From: Maritimibacter sp. DP1N21-5
GTDB taxonomy: Bacteria; Pseudomonadota; Alphaproteobacteria; Rhodobacterales; Rhodobacteraceae
Direction: 5' to 3'
Assembly: GCF_019218295.1 (NCBI RefSeq)
Contig: NZ_JAHUZF010000006.1
Span: forward strand, 2,046,001-2,110,000
DNA: 64,000 nt
A program made the translations under genes and the position numbers. Below the pieces are notes generated by a model. That model was not told the DNA's origin and did no database searches. It saw only the letters and a list, made by a program, of their open reading frames with translations. Below are positions 1-11,372 of this stretch, in pieces (the stretch's first letter is position 1; each line of letters opens with the position of its first letter).

Positions 1-395
1 GTCCGCTGGAGGCCGCCGTCGCCGCCGCACTCATGGACTACGAGGGGCCCGTCGCCGTGATGTCGTTCAACCCCCATGCCGTCGCGGCCCTTGCACGCCT
101 CGCACCGCATATCCCGCGCGGCCTGACCACCTGCGCCTTCGCTGAAGACGACTGGCCTCTGGTCAAGGCGGACCGGCTGGCCGAACTCGCGGCCATTCCC
201 GACTACGACCGGGTCGGCGCGAGCTTCATCAGCCATGACGCGACCGACCTCTCCGCCGCCCCCGTCTCCGCGCTCAAGGCCCGGGGCGTGCCGGTCCTGT
301 GCTGGACCGTGAAGTCCCTCGCGCAAGAGACACAAGCGCGTGACATTGCCGACAACGTGACCTTTGAGCGCTACCGGGCCCCGCTCGGCGGTTGA
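1..395 (+). CDS. Glycerophosphodiester phosphodiesterase, C-terminal part (cut by window edge)
   Basis: The frame is open from the left edge of the window (first full codon at 3), so the visible 131 residues are the end of a longer protein. The tail, with VLCWTVKS followed by a Glu/Ala-rich helix and ADNVTFE, is characteristic of the TIM-barrel GDPD family, which hydrolyses glycerophosphodiesters to glycerol-3-phosphate and an alcohol. The catalytic His and metal ligands lie in the missing N-terminal part, so activity cannot be judged. The gene ends 31 bp before the next start on the same strand and may be in an operon with it. Family assignment is by motif recall. Confidence 0.8.
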   Translation, partial: PLEAAVAAALMDYEGPVAVMSFNPHAVAALARLAPHIPRGLTTCAFAEDDWPLVKADRLAELAAIPDYDRVGASFISHDATDLSAAPVSALKARGVPVLCWTVKSLAQETQARDIADNVTFERYRAPLGG

Positions 396-426
396 CCTCC
401 GGCGAACACAGGCGTTCCATCCGCAC

Positions 427-1608
427 ATGGTTTCCCAGAACATCGAAATCCGCCTACACGACAGTCTCACCGAGATCGCCGCCGAAGACTGGAACGCCTG
501 TGCCGCGCCCGAAGGGAGCGCACAGCCAGACGATCCTTTCACGACCCACCGGTTCCTCCTTGCGCTCGAAGTCTCCGGCTCGGTCGGGCCGGGCACCGGC
601 TGGCAGCCGCACTACCTTACCGCCCATGACGACAGCGGCATGATTGGCGCCGTCCCGATGTATGCGAAATCCCACAGCCAGGGCGAATATGTCTTCGACC
701 ATTCCTGGGCCCATGCCTGGGAACGCGCGGGTGGGCGCTACTACCCCAAGCTCCAGATCGCGGTGCCCTTCACCCCCGCGACCGGTCGCCGTTTCCTGAC
801 CCGTCCCGATGCGCACCTGCGCGCCATGGCCGCGCTGACCCAGGGTGCCATCCAGATCACGGCGGACAACGGGCTCTCGTCGCTCCATGTCACCTTCTGC
901 ACCGAAGCCGAAGCGCTCGCGGGCCGGGAGATGGGCCTTCTTCACCGGGTCCACAGCCAATACCACTGGATGAACCGGGGCTATCGCGACTTCGACGGCT
1001 TCCTTGCTGACCTCTCCTCGCGCAAACGCAAGGCGATCCGCAAGGACCGCGCTACCGCACAGGCCTTTGGCGGCGAGATCATCGCACTTACCGGCGAGGC
1101 TCTCGAGCCCCGACACTGGGACGCCTTCTGGACGTTCTATCAGGACACCGGCGCGCGCAAATGGGGAACGCCCTACCTCACCCGCGCCTTTTTCGACGAA
1201 ATCCAGCGCAGCATGCGCGACGACGTGCTTCTCGTCTTCGCCCTGCGGGACGGGCAACCCATCGCGGGCGCGCTCAACTTCATGGGCCGTGACGCGCTCT
1301 TCGGGCGCTACTGGGGATGCACCGAGCATCACCCGGCGCTCCACTTCGAACTCTGCTACTATCAGGCCATCGACCATGCCATCGAACGTGGCCTGTCGCG
1401 GGTCGAGGCCGGTGCACAGGGCGACCACAAACTTGCCCGGGGCTACCTGCCCGTCACGACCCACTCGCTGCACTGGATCACCGATCCCGGCTTTCGCCGC
1501 GCCGTGGCGGATTTCACCGAACGGGAGGCGCAGGCCGTGGACGAGGACATCGACATCCTCACCTCCCTGGGCCCCTTCAGACGCAGCGAACGCTCCTCCG
1601 CGCATTGA
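427..1608 (+). CDS. GNAT-type N-acyltransferase (DUF482/COG3146-like)
   Basis: This 393-residue protein resembles the predicted N-acyltransferase family COG3146 (peptidoglycan-type FemX/GNAT fold). Supporting features are the stretch DAFWTFYQDTGARKWG in the middle, a long mixed alpha/beta body and the late segment GAQGDHKLARGYLP, which is typical of the family. An in-frame start at 364 would overlap the preceding gene; 427 is preferred because the protein there begins MVSQNIEIRLHDS, close to where the conserved fold starts. Its acceptor substrate is unknown. It follows the GDPD gene closely and may be co-transcribed with it. Confidence 0.75.
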   Translation: MVSQNIEIRLHDSLTEIAAEDWNACAAPEGSAQPDDPFTTHRFLLALEVSGSVGPGTGWQPHYLTAHDDSGMIGAVPMYAKSHSQGEYVFDHSWAHAWERAGGRYYPKLQIAVPFTPATGRRFLTRPDAHLRAMAALTQGAIQITADNGLSSLHVTFCTEAEALAGREMGLLHRVHSQYHWMNRGYRDFDGFLADLSSRKRKAIRKDRATAQAFGGEIIALTGEALEPRHWDAFWTFYQDTGARKWGTPYLTRAFFDEIQRSMRDDVLLVFALRDGQPIAGALNFMGRDALFGRYWGCTEHHPALHFELCYYQAIDHAIERGLSRVEAGAQGDHKLARGYLPVTTHSLHWITDPGFRRAVADFTEREAQAVDEDIDILTSLGPFRRSERSSAH

Positions 1609-1659
1609 CGCCCAAGGCCTTGGCCCCCACATTCACATAAACGAATTTGGAGGTTTCCC

Positions 1660-2046
1660 ATGTCCTACACCATCGACCGCAGCTTTCCCGGCGCCGATTT
1701 CGAAGAGATCGACGCCCGCACCCGCAAGGCGCTTGGCGATGCGGGCTTCGGCGTTCTGACCGAGATCGACGTGAAGGCGACGATGAAGAAAAAGATCGAC
1801 AAGGATATGGACGACTACCGCATCCTCGGGGCCTGCAACCCGGGCATGGCTTGGCAGGCGATCGGGATGGAGGCAAAGGTCGGCGCCATGCTGCCCTGCA
1901 ACGTCATCCTGCGCTCGGTCGAGGGCGGGGTCGAGGTCTCCGCCGTCGATCCCGTGGCGTCGATGTCGGGCATCGACAATTCTGACCTCAAGACGGTCGC
2001 CGGCGAGGTCAGGGACATGCTCGCGAAAGCCGTCGCCGCGATCTGA
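1660..2046 (+). CDS. DUF302 domain protein
   Basis: The protein has 128 residues and covers essentially one DUF302 domain, a small alpha/beta fold of unknown biochemical role. The sequence LGACNPGMAWQAI, followed by LPCNVILR near residues 80-90, is typical of the family. A clear ribosome binding site (GGAGGT) lies 7 bases before the ATG. No signal peptide is visible, so it is probably cytoplasmic. It stands 51 bp after the acyltransferase and is followed by a two-hairpin repeat that probably ends the transcript. Confidence 0.8.
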   Translation: MSYTIDRSFPGADFEEIDARTRKALGDAGFGVLTEIDVKATMKKKIDKDMDDYRILGACNPGMAWQAIGMEAKVGAMLPCNVILRSVEGGVEVSAVDPVASMSGIDNSDLKTVAGEVRDMLAKAVAAI

Positions 2047-2073
2047 CGCGAAACGCGCGTCCCTTCACTGCTT

Positions 2074-2140
2074 CATAAATACCTTGGGGGGTGTGGGGGG
2101 CAAAGCCCCCCACCTGCCTCGTCCCGGACGCAGTCCGGGG
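2074..2140 (+). repeat. Two-hairpin G-tract intergenic repeat, copy 1
   Basis: An ATAAATA box is followed by a G run, then a 9-bp stem (2093-2101 with 2105-2113, loop AAA) of the form GTGGGGGGC/GCCCCCCAC, then a second 7-bp stem (2123-2129 with 2133-2139, loop GCA). It lies between the convergent ends of the DUF302 gene and lpd and may act as a bidirectional terminator. Related copies are at 35862-35926 and 49413-49472. Confidence 0.75.
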
Positions 2141-2150
2141 CGAAACCAGA

Positions 2151-3536
<1,386 letters not shown>

Positions 3537-3572
3537 AGGTCCCTCCTTGGCGGTTTGTCGGTTGCCCCGCCG

Positions 3573-3983
3573 TCAGATCAACGCGGCGAGGATCATGAAC
3601 ATCGTGGCAAGAAAGCCCACGAAAAAGATCAGCGACCGCCACGGCACCCAGCCGAAGGCATAGGCCGGGATATAGATCACCCGCGCCCCGAGATAGACCC
3701 AGGCGCAGACGGCGGTGAAGGGGGTCGACTGGTCCGAGAGCGTCACCACCACCACGGCGATGGTGAAGAGGATCAGCGCCTCGAAGTGATTGTTGAAGGC
3801 TCGGTAGAGCCGCCCGGTGCGGTCCGACACCTGTTCCATCAGCGGTTTCACAAGCCGCGAGTTGTCGCGGGGCGACAGCGTCTTGCCGGTCCCGAGTTCG
3901 AGGTTCGCCGGAACCGACATGAGCCCGAACTGCACGGCCTGCAGAAGCGCGGCGAGCGCGAGGACGGTGATCTCGGGGGTCAT
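3573..3983 (-). CDS. MAPEG family membrane protein
   Basis: The 136-residue protein has about four transmembrane helices (starting at residues 3, 67, 86 and 115) and the family segment LVKPLMEQVSDRTGRLYRAFNNHFEAL, here quoted in part: RAFNNHFEALILF is the typical MAPEG signature region with the conserved Asn and Glu. Eukaryotic members are glutathione-dependent; bacterial members like this one have no settled function. The start codon overlaps the stop of the upstream lipoprotein gene by four bases (ATGA), so the two are translationally coupled and sit inside the suc operon between sucB and lpd. Confidence 0.85.
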   Translation of the reverse strand: MTPEITVLALAALLQAVQFGLMSVPANLELGTGKTLSPRDNSRLVKPLMEQVSDRTGRLYRAFNNHFEALILFTIAVVVVTLSDQSTPFTAVCAWVYLGARVIYIPAYAFGWVPWRSLIFFVGFLATMFMILAALI

Positions 3984-4474
3984 TGAAACACGATCTCCAC
4001 ATCCGGATAGCCGAAGACGTCATTGTCTTCCTTCCGCGTGACGGACTGCACGGCGGCCACGGCGGCACCCGCGACGGCGCCCACGGCCCCCACGGTCGAT
4101 CCCGTGGACACAGACCCCGAGATCTGTTGCAGCGTCTTGTTGATCGGCTGGAGCGGGCGGGTCTGGCTGTTGCCTTCGAAAGAGCAGGTCACGCTGGCGA
4201 CCGGCGTGCGCGGTCCCAGGTTGGGCGAGACCACGACGGCGGGGGCCACGAAGGACGACTGGAACCCGTCACCCTGAAAGGTGCAGGGAATGCCCGACAT
4301 CTCGCGCGCGATCCGGCCAGAGCCGTTCAGCACCCGCACCGTGAAGGACGAGGTGCCGTTTTCGTAGAGCGGTTTCGTCGCGGTGTAGGGCACCGGCGCC
4401 TGGTTGACCGTCAGCGGCGCCGAACAGGCGGCGAGGAGCGACAGGGTGACGAAGGAAATGAGAATGCGGGACAT
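3980..4474 (-). CDS. Small predicted lipoprotein, unknown function
   Basis: Starting at 4474 gives 164 residues with a lipoprotein signal peptide: a short basic start, a hydrophobic stretch and the lipobox LLAAC with the lipidated Cys at residue 17. A longer in-frame ORF from 4552 would add 26 residues without any signal and is rejected. The mature part is beta-rich, and a glycine/alanine-rich stretch at about residues 120-140 (GAVGAVAGAAVAAV) resembles a glycine-zipper segment that could insert in membranes. The gene overlaps the MAPEG gene by four bases. I do not recognise a named family. Confidence 0.7.
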   Translation of the reverse strand: MSRILISFVTLSLLAACSAPLTVNQAPVPYTATKPLYENGTSSFTVRVLNGSGRIAREMSGIPCTFQGDGFQSSFVAPAVVVSPNLGPRTPVASVTCSFEGNSQTRPLQPINKTLQQISGSVSTGSTVGAVGAVAGAAVAAVQSVTRKEDNDVFGYPDVEIVFQ

Positions 4475-4626
4475 GAGGGGGCCTTTCCATACGCCCGGGA
4501 TCGGGGCGCGGCCATATCGCGCGGGCCGGGTCTGGGCGTCAATCATCTGCATGTTCGTATCACGATCTTGCGAAGCGATGCCGCGGTTGAGAGGCGGGAC
4601 AGGGCCATCCCGTCCCGCCCATCCGA

Positions 4627-6138
4627 TTACAGGTCCATGAGCAGGCGACGGGGATCCTCGAGCGCCTCTTTCACGCGGACGAGGAAGGTCACGGCGCCCT
4701 TGCCGTCGACGATGCGGTGATCGTAGGACAGCGCCAGGTACATCATCGGCCGGGCCACGATCTGGCCGTTCACGACCATCGGCCGGTCCTGGATCTTGTG
4801 CATCCCGAGGATACCCGACTGCGGCGGGTTCAGGATCGGCGAGGACATGAGCGAGCCATAGACGCCGCCGTTCGAGATGGTGAAAGACCCGCCCTGCATC
4901 TCGGCCATCGACAGCTTGCCGTCCCGCGCGCGGGTGCCCAGTTCGGCGATCTTGGCTTCGATGGCGTGGAAGCTCATCTGGTCGGCGTCACGCACCACCG
5001 GCACGACAAGGCCATTGGGCGTGCCCACGGCCACACCCATGTGGACGTAGTTCTTGTAGACCACGTCGGTCCCGTCGATCTCGGCATTGACCTCGGGCAC
5101 CTCTTTGAGCGCGTGACAGCAGGCTTTCACGAAGAAGGACATGAACCCGAGCTTGATGCCGTGCTTCTTGAAGAACAGGTCCTTGTATTCGTTGCGCAGC
5201 TCCATGACCTCGGTCATGTCCACCTCGTTGTAGGTGGTGAGCATGGCCGCGGTGTTCTGCGCGTCCTTGAGGCGGCGGGCGATGGTCTGACGCAGACGCG
5301 TCATCTTCACGCGCTCTTCGCGGCTCGCGTCCTCGGCAGGCACCGGGGCGCGCGGCGCGCTGGCGGGAGCCGAGGTCGTCGAGGCCGATTTGGTCGCCTT
5401 CAGCGCGGCCTGCACGTCCTCTTTCATGATGCGTCCGTCACGACCCGTGCCCTTGACGTCGTCGGGCGACAGACCCGCTTCGGCCATCATTTTCTTCGCC
5501 GAGGGCGCGTCTTCTACGTCTTTAGCGGACTTGGCCGCGGGGGCGGCGGCTTCGGACTTCGGCGCGTCCGCTTTGGCGGCGGGCACGTCACCCGAAGACG
5601 AGATCACGCCAAGCTGCGCACCGGCGGCGACGGTTTCGCCCTCGCCTGCAAGGATCTCGGTGATCGTGCCGGCGGCGGGCGCGGGCACTTCGACCGAGAC
5701 CTTGTCGGTTTCGAGTTCGCAGAGCATTTCGTCGGCAGCGACGGTATCGCCCACCTTCTTGAACCAGGTCGACACGGTTGCCTCGGAGACGCTCTCGCCC
5801 AAGGCAGGCACCATGATCTTCACGCTGTCGCCACCAGATTTGGCCGTTGCCTCTGCCTTCGGTTCTTCCTTCGCCGCGGGTTTCGACTTCGCGTCTGACC
5901 CGCCTTCTTCGATCGTCGCGAGAAGGGCGTCGACGCCCACCGTCTCGCCCTCGGCCGCGATGATATCGCCAAGGGTCCCGGCAGCGGGCGCGGGCACTTC
6001 GACCGTCACCTTGTCGGTTTCGAGCTCGCAGAGCATTTCATCGGCCTGAACCGCGTCGCCCGGTTTCTTGAACCAAGTGGCGACGGTGGCTTCGGTGACG
6101 CTTTCACCAAGCGTGGGAACACGGACTTCGGTGCTCAT
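4627..6138 (-). CDS. sucB: 2-oxoglutarate dehydrogenase E2, dihydrolipoyllysine succinyltransferase, with two lipoyl domains
   Basis: This is the core E2 of the 2-oxoglutarate dehydrogenase complex; it passes the succinyl group to CoA. The 503 residues comprise a lipoyl domain (about 3-77, lipoylated Lys43 in ETDKV), a linker rich in Ala/Lys/Glu, a second lipoyl domain (about 106-180, Lys146 in ETDKV), an E3-binding domain (about 211-243) and the catalytic domain ending in DHRIVDG with His474. Most E2o proteins have a single lipoyl domain, so the duplication is notable. The gene follows sucA with a 6-bp gap. Confidence 0.96.
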   Translation of the reverse strand: MSTEVRVPTLGESVTEATVATWFKKPGDAVQADEMLCELETDKVTVEVPAPAAGTLGDIIAAEGETVGVDALLATIEEGGSDAKSKPAAKEEPKAEATAKSGGDSVKIMVPALGESVSEATVSTWFKKVGDTVAADEMLCELETDKVSVEVPAPAAGTITEILAGEGETVAAGAQLGVISSSGDVPAAKADAPKSEAAAPAAKSAKDVEDAPSAKKMMAEAGLSPDDVKGTGRDGRIMKEDVQAALKATKSASTTSAPASAPRAPVPAEDASREERVKMTRLRQTIARRLKDAQNTAAMLTTYNEVDMTEVMELRNEYKDLFFKKHGIKLGFMSFFVKACCHALKEVPEVNAEIDGTDVVYKNYVHMGVAVGTPNGLVVPVVRDADQMSFHAIEAKIAELGTRARDGKLSMAEMQGGSFTISNGGVYGSLMSSPILNPPQSGILGMHKIQDRPMVVNGQIVARPMMYLALSYDHRIVDGKGAVTFLVRVKEALEDPRRLLMDL

Positions 6139-6144
6139 GATCTC

Positions 6145-9120
6145 TTACCCTTCGATCGTCAGCGCGTCGTTCACGAGCGCGGCTTGTTGTGCTTTGTGCT
6201 GGCTGGCCAGACCCGTGGCGGGCGAGGCAGAGGCCGGACGCCCGGCATAGGTCGGGCGGTTGTTGGTGTCGCGCAGGCGGCCCAGAACCCATTCGATGTT
6301 GGGCTCGATGAAGGACCAGGCCCCTTGGTTCTTGGGCTCTTCCTGGCACCAGACCACGTCGGCGTTCGGGAAGCGCTCCATCTCTTTCACCAGCGAGAGC
6401 GCCGGGAAGGGATAGAACTGCTCGATCCGCAGAAGGTAGACGTCCTCGATGCCGCGCTCGTCACGGGCTTCGAGCAGGTCGTAGTAGACTTTGCCCGAGC
6501 ACATTACGACGCGCTTGATCTTGTCGTCCGCAACCAGCGTCGCGGCGGATTTGCCGGTCGACTGCTGCGTATCCGCATCGTCCCAGAGCACGCGGTGGAA
6601 GGACGACCCGGTCGTGAAGTCGGAGGCGTCCGAGGTCGCGAGCTTGTGGCGCAGCAGCGATTTCGGCGTCATCAGGATCAGCGGCTTGCGGTAGCTGCGA
6701 TGCAGCTGGCGACGCAGGATATGGAAATAGTTGGCGGGCGTGGTGCAGTTGGCCACAATCCAGTTGTCACCGCCGCACATCTGAAGGAAGCGTTCCAGAC
6801 GCGCCGAGGAGTGCTCCGGTCCCTGCCCTTCGAAGCCATGCGGCAGGAGACAGACAAGGCCCGACATCCTGAGCCACTTCGATTCACCCGACGAGATGAA
6901 CTGGTCGAACATGATCTGCGCACCGTTGGCGAAGTCGCCGAACTGGGCTTCCCAGAGGGTGAGCGCATTGGGTTCGGCCAGCGAGTAGCCGTATTCGAAG
7001 CCAAGCACGGCATATTCCGAAAGCATCGAGTCGATGACTTCGTAGCGCGCCTGTCCGGCCTTGATGCTGTTGAGCGGATAGAACCGTTCTTCGGTCTGCT
7101 GGTTCACGAGGCCCGAATGGCGCTGCGAGAAGGTGCCGCGCGTCGAGTCCTGACCGGAGAGACGCACCGGATAGCCCTCGGTCAGAAGCGACCCGAAGGC
7201 GAGCGCCTCGCCCGTGGCCCAGTCGAAGCCCTTGCCGGAGGCGAACATCTCGGCTTTGGTTTCGAGAAGCCGACCGACCGTCTTGTGCAGCTCGAAGCCC
7301 TCGGGTGCGGTCGACAGCGCGCGGCCCACCTCGTCGAAGGTTTCCTGCGAGATCGCCGTTTCGCCGCGCTGGTAATCCTCGCCCTGCCGGTCGAGGTGCG
7401 ACCAGCGCCCGTCGAGCCAGTCGGCCTTGTTGGGCTTGTAGTCCTTGCCGATCTCGAACTCTTCGTTGAGAGTCGCCTGGAAGGCGGCCTTCATGTCCTC
7501 GATTTCGCCTTCGGGGATCAGCCCGTCCTGCACCAGACGATCAGTGTAGAGCTGGAGCGTCGTCTTGTGGGTCTTGATGTTCTTGTACATGAGCGGGTTG
7601 GTGAACATCGGTTCGTCCCCCTCGTTGTGGCCGAAGCGGCGGTAGCAGAAGATGTCGATCACCACGTCGCGGTGGAACTTCATCCGGAACTCGGTCGCGA
7701 CCTTGGCGGCATGGACCACGGCCTCGGGATCGTCGCCGTTCACGTGGAAGATCGGGGCCTCCACCATGAGCGCGATATCCGTGGGATAGGGCGAGGTGCG
7801 CGAGAAGCTCGGCGCGGTGGTGAAGCCGATCTGGTTGTTCACGACAATATGGATCGTGCCGCCGGTGCGGTGGCCACGGATACCCGAGAGCTGGAGACAT
7901 TCCGCCACCACGCCCTGCCCCGCGAAGGCCGCGTCGCCGTGGAGCAGCACCGGGATGACCGAGTGGTGCTCGGGATCGCCGAACTGGTCGCCCTTGGCCC
8001 GCGCCTTGCCCAGAACAACGGGGTTCACTGCTTCGAGGTGCGAGGGGTTCGCAGTCAGCGACAGGTGGACCTTGTTGCCGTCGAACTCCCGGTCCGACGA
8101 GGCGCCGAGATGATATTTCACGTCACCCGACCCGTCCACATCCTCGGGCTTGAAGCTGCCGCCCTGAAACTCGTTGAAGATTGCACGGTAGGGTTTGGAC
8201 AGCACGTTGGCGAGAACCGAGAGACGGCCCCGGTGCGGCATGCCGATCACGACCTCTTTCGCGCCAAGGCTGCCGCCGCGCTTGATGATCTGCTCCATCG
8301 CGGGAATGAGCGCCTCGCCCCCGTCGAGACCGAAGCGCTTGGTCCCCATGTATTTGACATGGAGGAATTTCTCGAAACCCTCGGCTTCGACCAGCTTGTT
8401 CAGGATCGCGCGGCGGCCTTCGCGGGTGAAGGTGATTTCCTTGCCGTAGCCTTCGATCCGCTCCTTGAGCCAGCCGGATTCCTCGGGGTTCGAGATGTGC
8501 ATGTATTGCAGCGCGAAGGTGCCGCAATAGGTGCGCTTCACGATGTCGATGATTTGGCGCATCGAGGCGATCTGGAGCCCCAGAACGTTGTCGATGAAGA
8601 TCGGGCGGTCCATGTCGGCTTCGGTGAAGCCGTAGCTCTTGGGGTCGAGCTCGGGGTGCGGGGTGTTGTCGCGCATGCCCAGCGGGTCGATGTCGGCGAT
8701 CAGGTGGCCCCGGATCCGGTAGGCGCGGATGATCATTAGCGCGCGCACAGAGTCCAGAACGGCGCGCTTCACGGCGTCCTCGCTCACGTCGACGTTGGAC
8801 TTCTTGGCACCTTCCGCGATCTTCGCGGCCAGCGCGGCGGGGCGCGACGGAAGGTCGGTCGGCCACTGCCCGTCCAGCGCATGGGTCAGATCGTCGTCAG
8901 GTTCCGGCGGCCAGTCGGCGCGCATCCAGGACGGCCCCTGCGCCTCTCGTTTGACGTCCACCTCGGTGTCGCCCAACTCGCGAAAGAACGCCTGCCAGGC
9001 TTCGTCGACCGACGAAGGGTCATTGGCGAACCGCGCGTAGAGCTGTTCGAGGTATTCGGCATTGTGCCCCTGCATGAAGGAAGAGGCGTGGTAGAGGTCG
9101 TTGGGGCTTTGGTCCGTCAT
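6145..9120 (-). CDS. sucA: 2-oxoglutarate dehydrogenase E1 component
   Basis: The thiamine-diphosphate-dependent E1 decarboxylates 2-oxoglutarate and succinylates the E2 lipoyl arm. The 991-residue length is typical. Visible motifs are the N-terminal E2-contact helix (QLYARFANDPSSVDEAWQ in part), GMPHRGRLSVLANVL, the ThDP/Mg region GDAAFAGQGVVAE followed by VVNNQIGFTT, and the transketolase-like C-terminal domain. The ORF can be extended to 9135, but the ATG at 9120 has an AGGTGA ribosome binding site at the right distance and gives the usual MTDQSPN start. It is third in sucC-sucD-sucA-sucB. Confidence 0.96.
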   Translation of the reverse strand: MTDQSPNDLYHASSFMQGHNAEYLEQLYARFANDPSSVDEAWQAFFRELGDTEVDVKREAQGPSWMRADWPPEPDDDLTHALDGQWPTDLPSRPAALAAKIAEGAKKSNVDVSEDAVKRAVLDSVRALMIIRAYRIRGHLIADIDPLGMRDNTPHPELDPKSYGFTEADMDRPIFIDNVLGLQIASMRQIIDIVKRTYCGTFALQYMHISNPEESGWLKERIEGYGKEITFTREGRRAILNKLVEAEGFEKFLHVKYMGTKRFGLDGGEALIPAMEQIIKRGGSLGAKEVVIGMPHRGRLSVLANVLSKPYRAIFNEFQGGSFKPEDVDGSGDVKYHLGASSDREFDGNKVHLSLTANPSHLEAVNPVVLGKARAKGDQFGDPEHHSVIPVLLHGDAAFAGQGVVAECLQLSGIRGHRTGGTIHIVVNNQIGFTTAPSFSRTSPYPTDIALMVEAPIFHVNGDDPEAVVHAAKVATEFRMKFHRDVVIDIFCYRRFGHNEGDEPMFTNPLMYKNIKTHKTTLQLYTDRLVQDGLIPEGEIEDMKAAFQATLNEEFEIGKDYKPNKADWLDGRWSHLDRQGEDYQRGETAISQETFDEVGRALSTAPEGFELHKTVGRLLETKAEMFASGKGFDWATGEALAFGSLLTEGYPVRLSGQDSTRGTFSQRHSGLVNQQTEERFYPLNSIKAGQARYEVIDSMLSEYAVLGFEYGYSLAEPNALTLWEAQFGDFANGAQIMFDQFISSGESKWLRMSGLVCLLPHGFEGQGPEHSSARLERFLQMCGGDNWIVANCTTPANYFHILRRQLHRSYRKPLILMTPKSLLRHKLATSDASDFTTGSSFHRVLWDDADTQQSTGKSAATLVADDKIKRVVMCSGKVYYDLLEARDERGIEDVYLLRIEQFYPFPALSLVKEMERFPNADVVWCQEEPKNQGAWSFIEPNIEWVLGRLRDTNNRPTYAGRPASASPATGLASQHKAQQAALVNDALTIEG

Positions 9121-9183
9121 GGTGTCACCTGACAAAATGGGTATATGCGCGCCCGCGTCTAGCAGGCGCGCATGACGATTGTG

Positions 9184-10068
9184 TTAGCCTGCAATGGCTT
9201 TCTGCACGGCCTCGCCCAGCGTTGCCGGGCTGTCGGCCACCACGATGCCTGCCTTTTTCATGGCTTCGATCTTGGACTCCGCATCGCCCTTGCCGCCAGA
9301 CACGATTGCGCCAGCGTGGCCCATGCGACGTCCGGGCGGTGCTGTGCGACCGGCGATGAAGCCGGCGACCGGCTTCCAGCGGCCTTTCTTGCGCTGCTCG
9401 GCCAGGAACTCGGCGGCTTCTTCTTCGGCCGACCCACCGATTTCACCGATCATGATGATCGAGGTGGTCTCGTCGTCGTCGAGGAACATGTCGAGCACGT
9501 CGATATGCTCGGTGCCCTTGATCGGGTCGCCGCCGATGCCGACCGCCGTGGATTGACCAAGGCCAATGTCCGAGGTCTGTTTCACGGCTTCATAGGTCAG
9601 CGTGCCCGAACGCGACACGACGCCAACCGAGCCACGCTTGTGGATATGGCCGGGCATGATGCCAATCTTGCAGGCGTCGGGCGTGATGACGCCAGGGCAG
9701 TTCGGGCCGATAAGCCGCGACTTGGAGTCCACCAGCGCGCGTTTGACCTTCATCATGTCGAGCACCGGTATGCCCTCGGTGATGCAGACGATCAGCTCCA
9801 TCTCGGCGTCGATCGCTTCGAGGATCGAGTCCGCGGCGAAGGGCGGCGGCACGTAGATCACGCTCGCGTTGGCTTCGGTCTTGGCCTTCGCCTCGTGGAC
9901 CGAGTCGTAGACCGGCAGGTTCAGGTGGGTCGAACCGCCTTTGCCGGGGGTCACGCCGCCGACCATCTTGGTGCCATAAGCGATGGCCTGTTCGGAGTGA
10001 AAGGTGCCCTGCGAGCCGGTGAAGCCCTGACAGATGACCTTGGTGTTTTCGTCGATGAGAATGGCCAT
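9184..10068 (-). CDS. sucD: Succinyl-CoA synthetase alpha subunit
   Basis: The alpha subunit binds CoA and carries the phosphohistidine of succinyl-CoA synthetase, the substrate-level phosphorylation step of the TCA cycle. The 294-residue protein has the N-terminal CoA-binding Rossmann segment ([17 protein letters not shown]), the GIGGDP turn and the phospho-His in [11 protein letters not shown]. It starts 4 bp downstream of the sucC stop and is expected to be co-translated with it. Confidence 0.97.
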   Translation of the reverse strand: MAILIDENTKVICQGFTGSQGTFHSEQAIAYGTKMVGGVTPGKGGSTHLNLPVYDSVHEAKAKTEANASVIYVPPPFAADSILEAIDAEMELIVCITEGIPVLDMMKVKRALVDSKSRLIGPNCPGVITPDACKIGIMPGHIHKRGSVGVVSRSGTLTYEAVKQTSDIGLGQSTAVGIGGDPIKGTEHIDVLDMFLDDDETTSIIMIGEIGGSAEEEAAEFLAEQRKKGRWKPVAGFIAGRTAPPGRRMGHAGAIVSGGKGDAESKIEAMKKAGIVVADSPATLGEAVQKAIAG

Positions 10069-10072
10069 GTTC

Positions 10073-11266
10073 TTATCCTTTCACCGCTTTCACGATCTTC
10101 TCGGCACCGTCCGACAGGTTGTCGGCGGCGATGACGTTGAGACCGGAGTTCGCAATGATTTCCTTGCCCTTCTCGACGTTCGTGCCTTCTAGGCGCACAA
10201 CGAGCGGGACCTGCAGGCCGACCTCTTTCACGGCGGCGATGACGCCTTCCGCGATCACGTCGCAGCGCATGATGCCGCCGAAGATGTTCACGAGGATGCC
10301 CTTCACGTTCGGGTCCGACGTGATGATCTTGAAGGCTTCCGTCACCTTCTCCTTCGTCGCACCACCGCCCACGTCGAGGAAGTTGGCGGGTTCCGCGCCG
10401 TAGAGCTTGATGATGTCCATCGTCGCCATGGCGAGGCCCGCGCCGTTCACCATGCAGCCGATCTCACCATCGAGCGCAATGTAGTTCAGGTCGTATTTGG
10501 AGGCTTCGAGTTCCTTGGGGTCCTCTTCGGTCTCGTCGCGCAGGTTCGCGATGTCGGGCTGGCGATAGAGCGCGTTGCCGTCAAAGCCGAGCTTGGCGTC
10601 GAGAACCTTGAGATCGCCCTTGTCGGTCACGATCAGCGGGTTGATCTCGAGCATCTCCATGTCCTTCTCGACGAAGGCTTTGTAGAGCTGGCCCATGAGC
10701 GTGACGCACTGCTTGACCTGCGGACCCTTGAGGCCGAGGGAAAAGGCGATGCGGCGGCCGTGGTAGGGCTGGTAGCCCGTGGCCGGATCCACGGAGAACG
10801 ACAGGATTTTTTCGGGGGTCGACGCGGCGACCTCCTCGATGTCCATGCCGCCTTCCGTCGAGCAGACGAAAGAGATGCGGCTCGTCTGACGATCCACGAG
10901 GAGCGCGAGGTAGAGTTCCGTCTCGATGTCGGAGCCGGCTTCGATGTAGATGCGGTTCACCTGCTTGCCAGCCGGGCCGGTCTGATGCGTGACCAGCGTG
11001 CGGCCGAGCATCTTGCGGGCTTCTTCCGCGGCTTCTTCGACCGATTTGGCCAGGCGGACACCGCCCTTTTCGCCCGCGCTTTCTTCCTTGAAGTGGCCCT
11101 TGCCGCGGCCGCCGGCGTGGATCTGAGCCTTCACGACCCAAAGGGGGCCGTCCATCTCGCCCGCTTTGGTTTTCGCTTCTTCGGCTTTGAGAACCACGCG
11201 ACCGTCGGAAACCGGAGCGCCATATTCGCGAAGGAGGGCCTTCGCCTGATATTCATGGATGTTCAT
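10073..11266 (-). CDS. sucC: Succinyl-CoA synthetase beta subunit (ADP-forming)
   Basis: The beta subunit supplies the ATP-grasp nucleotide site. The 397-residue protein begins [12 protein letters not shown], the standard start of SucC; the ORF continues upstream to 11314 but those 16 residues are not family sequence. The nucleotide-binding [11 protein letters not shown] segment near residue 45 and the C-terminal GGGATKEKV and NIFGGI segments (subunit contact and CoA-ligase fold) are present. It is the promoter-proximal gene of the suc operon; paired palindromes at 11373-11403 lie about 107 bp upstream of its start. Confidence 0.96.
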   Translation of the reverse strand: MNIHEYQAKALLREYGAPVSDGRVVLKAEEAKTKAGEMDGPLWVVKAQIHAGGRGKGHFKEESAGEKGGVRLAKSVEEAAEEARKMLGRTLVTHQTGPAGKQVNRIYIEAGSDIETELYLALLVDRQTSRISFVCSTEGGMDIEEVAASTPEKILSFSVDPATGYQPYHGRRIAFSLGLKGPQVKQCVTLMGQLYKAFVEKDMEMLEINPLIVTDKGDLKVLDAKLGFDGNALYRQPDIANLRDETEEDPKELEASKYDLNYIALDGEIGCMVNGAGLAMATMDIIKLYGAEPANFLDVGGGATKEKVTEAFKIITSDPNVKGILVNIFGGIMRCDVIAEGVIAAVKEVGLQVPLVVRLEGTNVEKGKEIIANSGLNVIAADNLSDGAEKIVKAVKG

Positions 11267-11372
11267 GAACTCGTCCCTGTGGTTAGCGTTCGGCGCCCAA
11301 TTGCCATGCCGCAAGCCGCGTTGAAACGGTTTTTTCGGGGCTTGGCTGAAATAGGCCGATAATATCGCTAAC

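Noticed and set aside
6184..8739. Long plus-strand open frame (851 codons) opposite sucA
   Set aside because: It is a shadow of sucA with His/Arg/Gly-rich, family-free sequence and no ribosome binding site.
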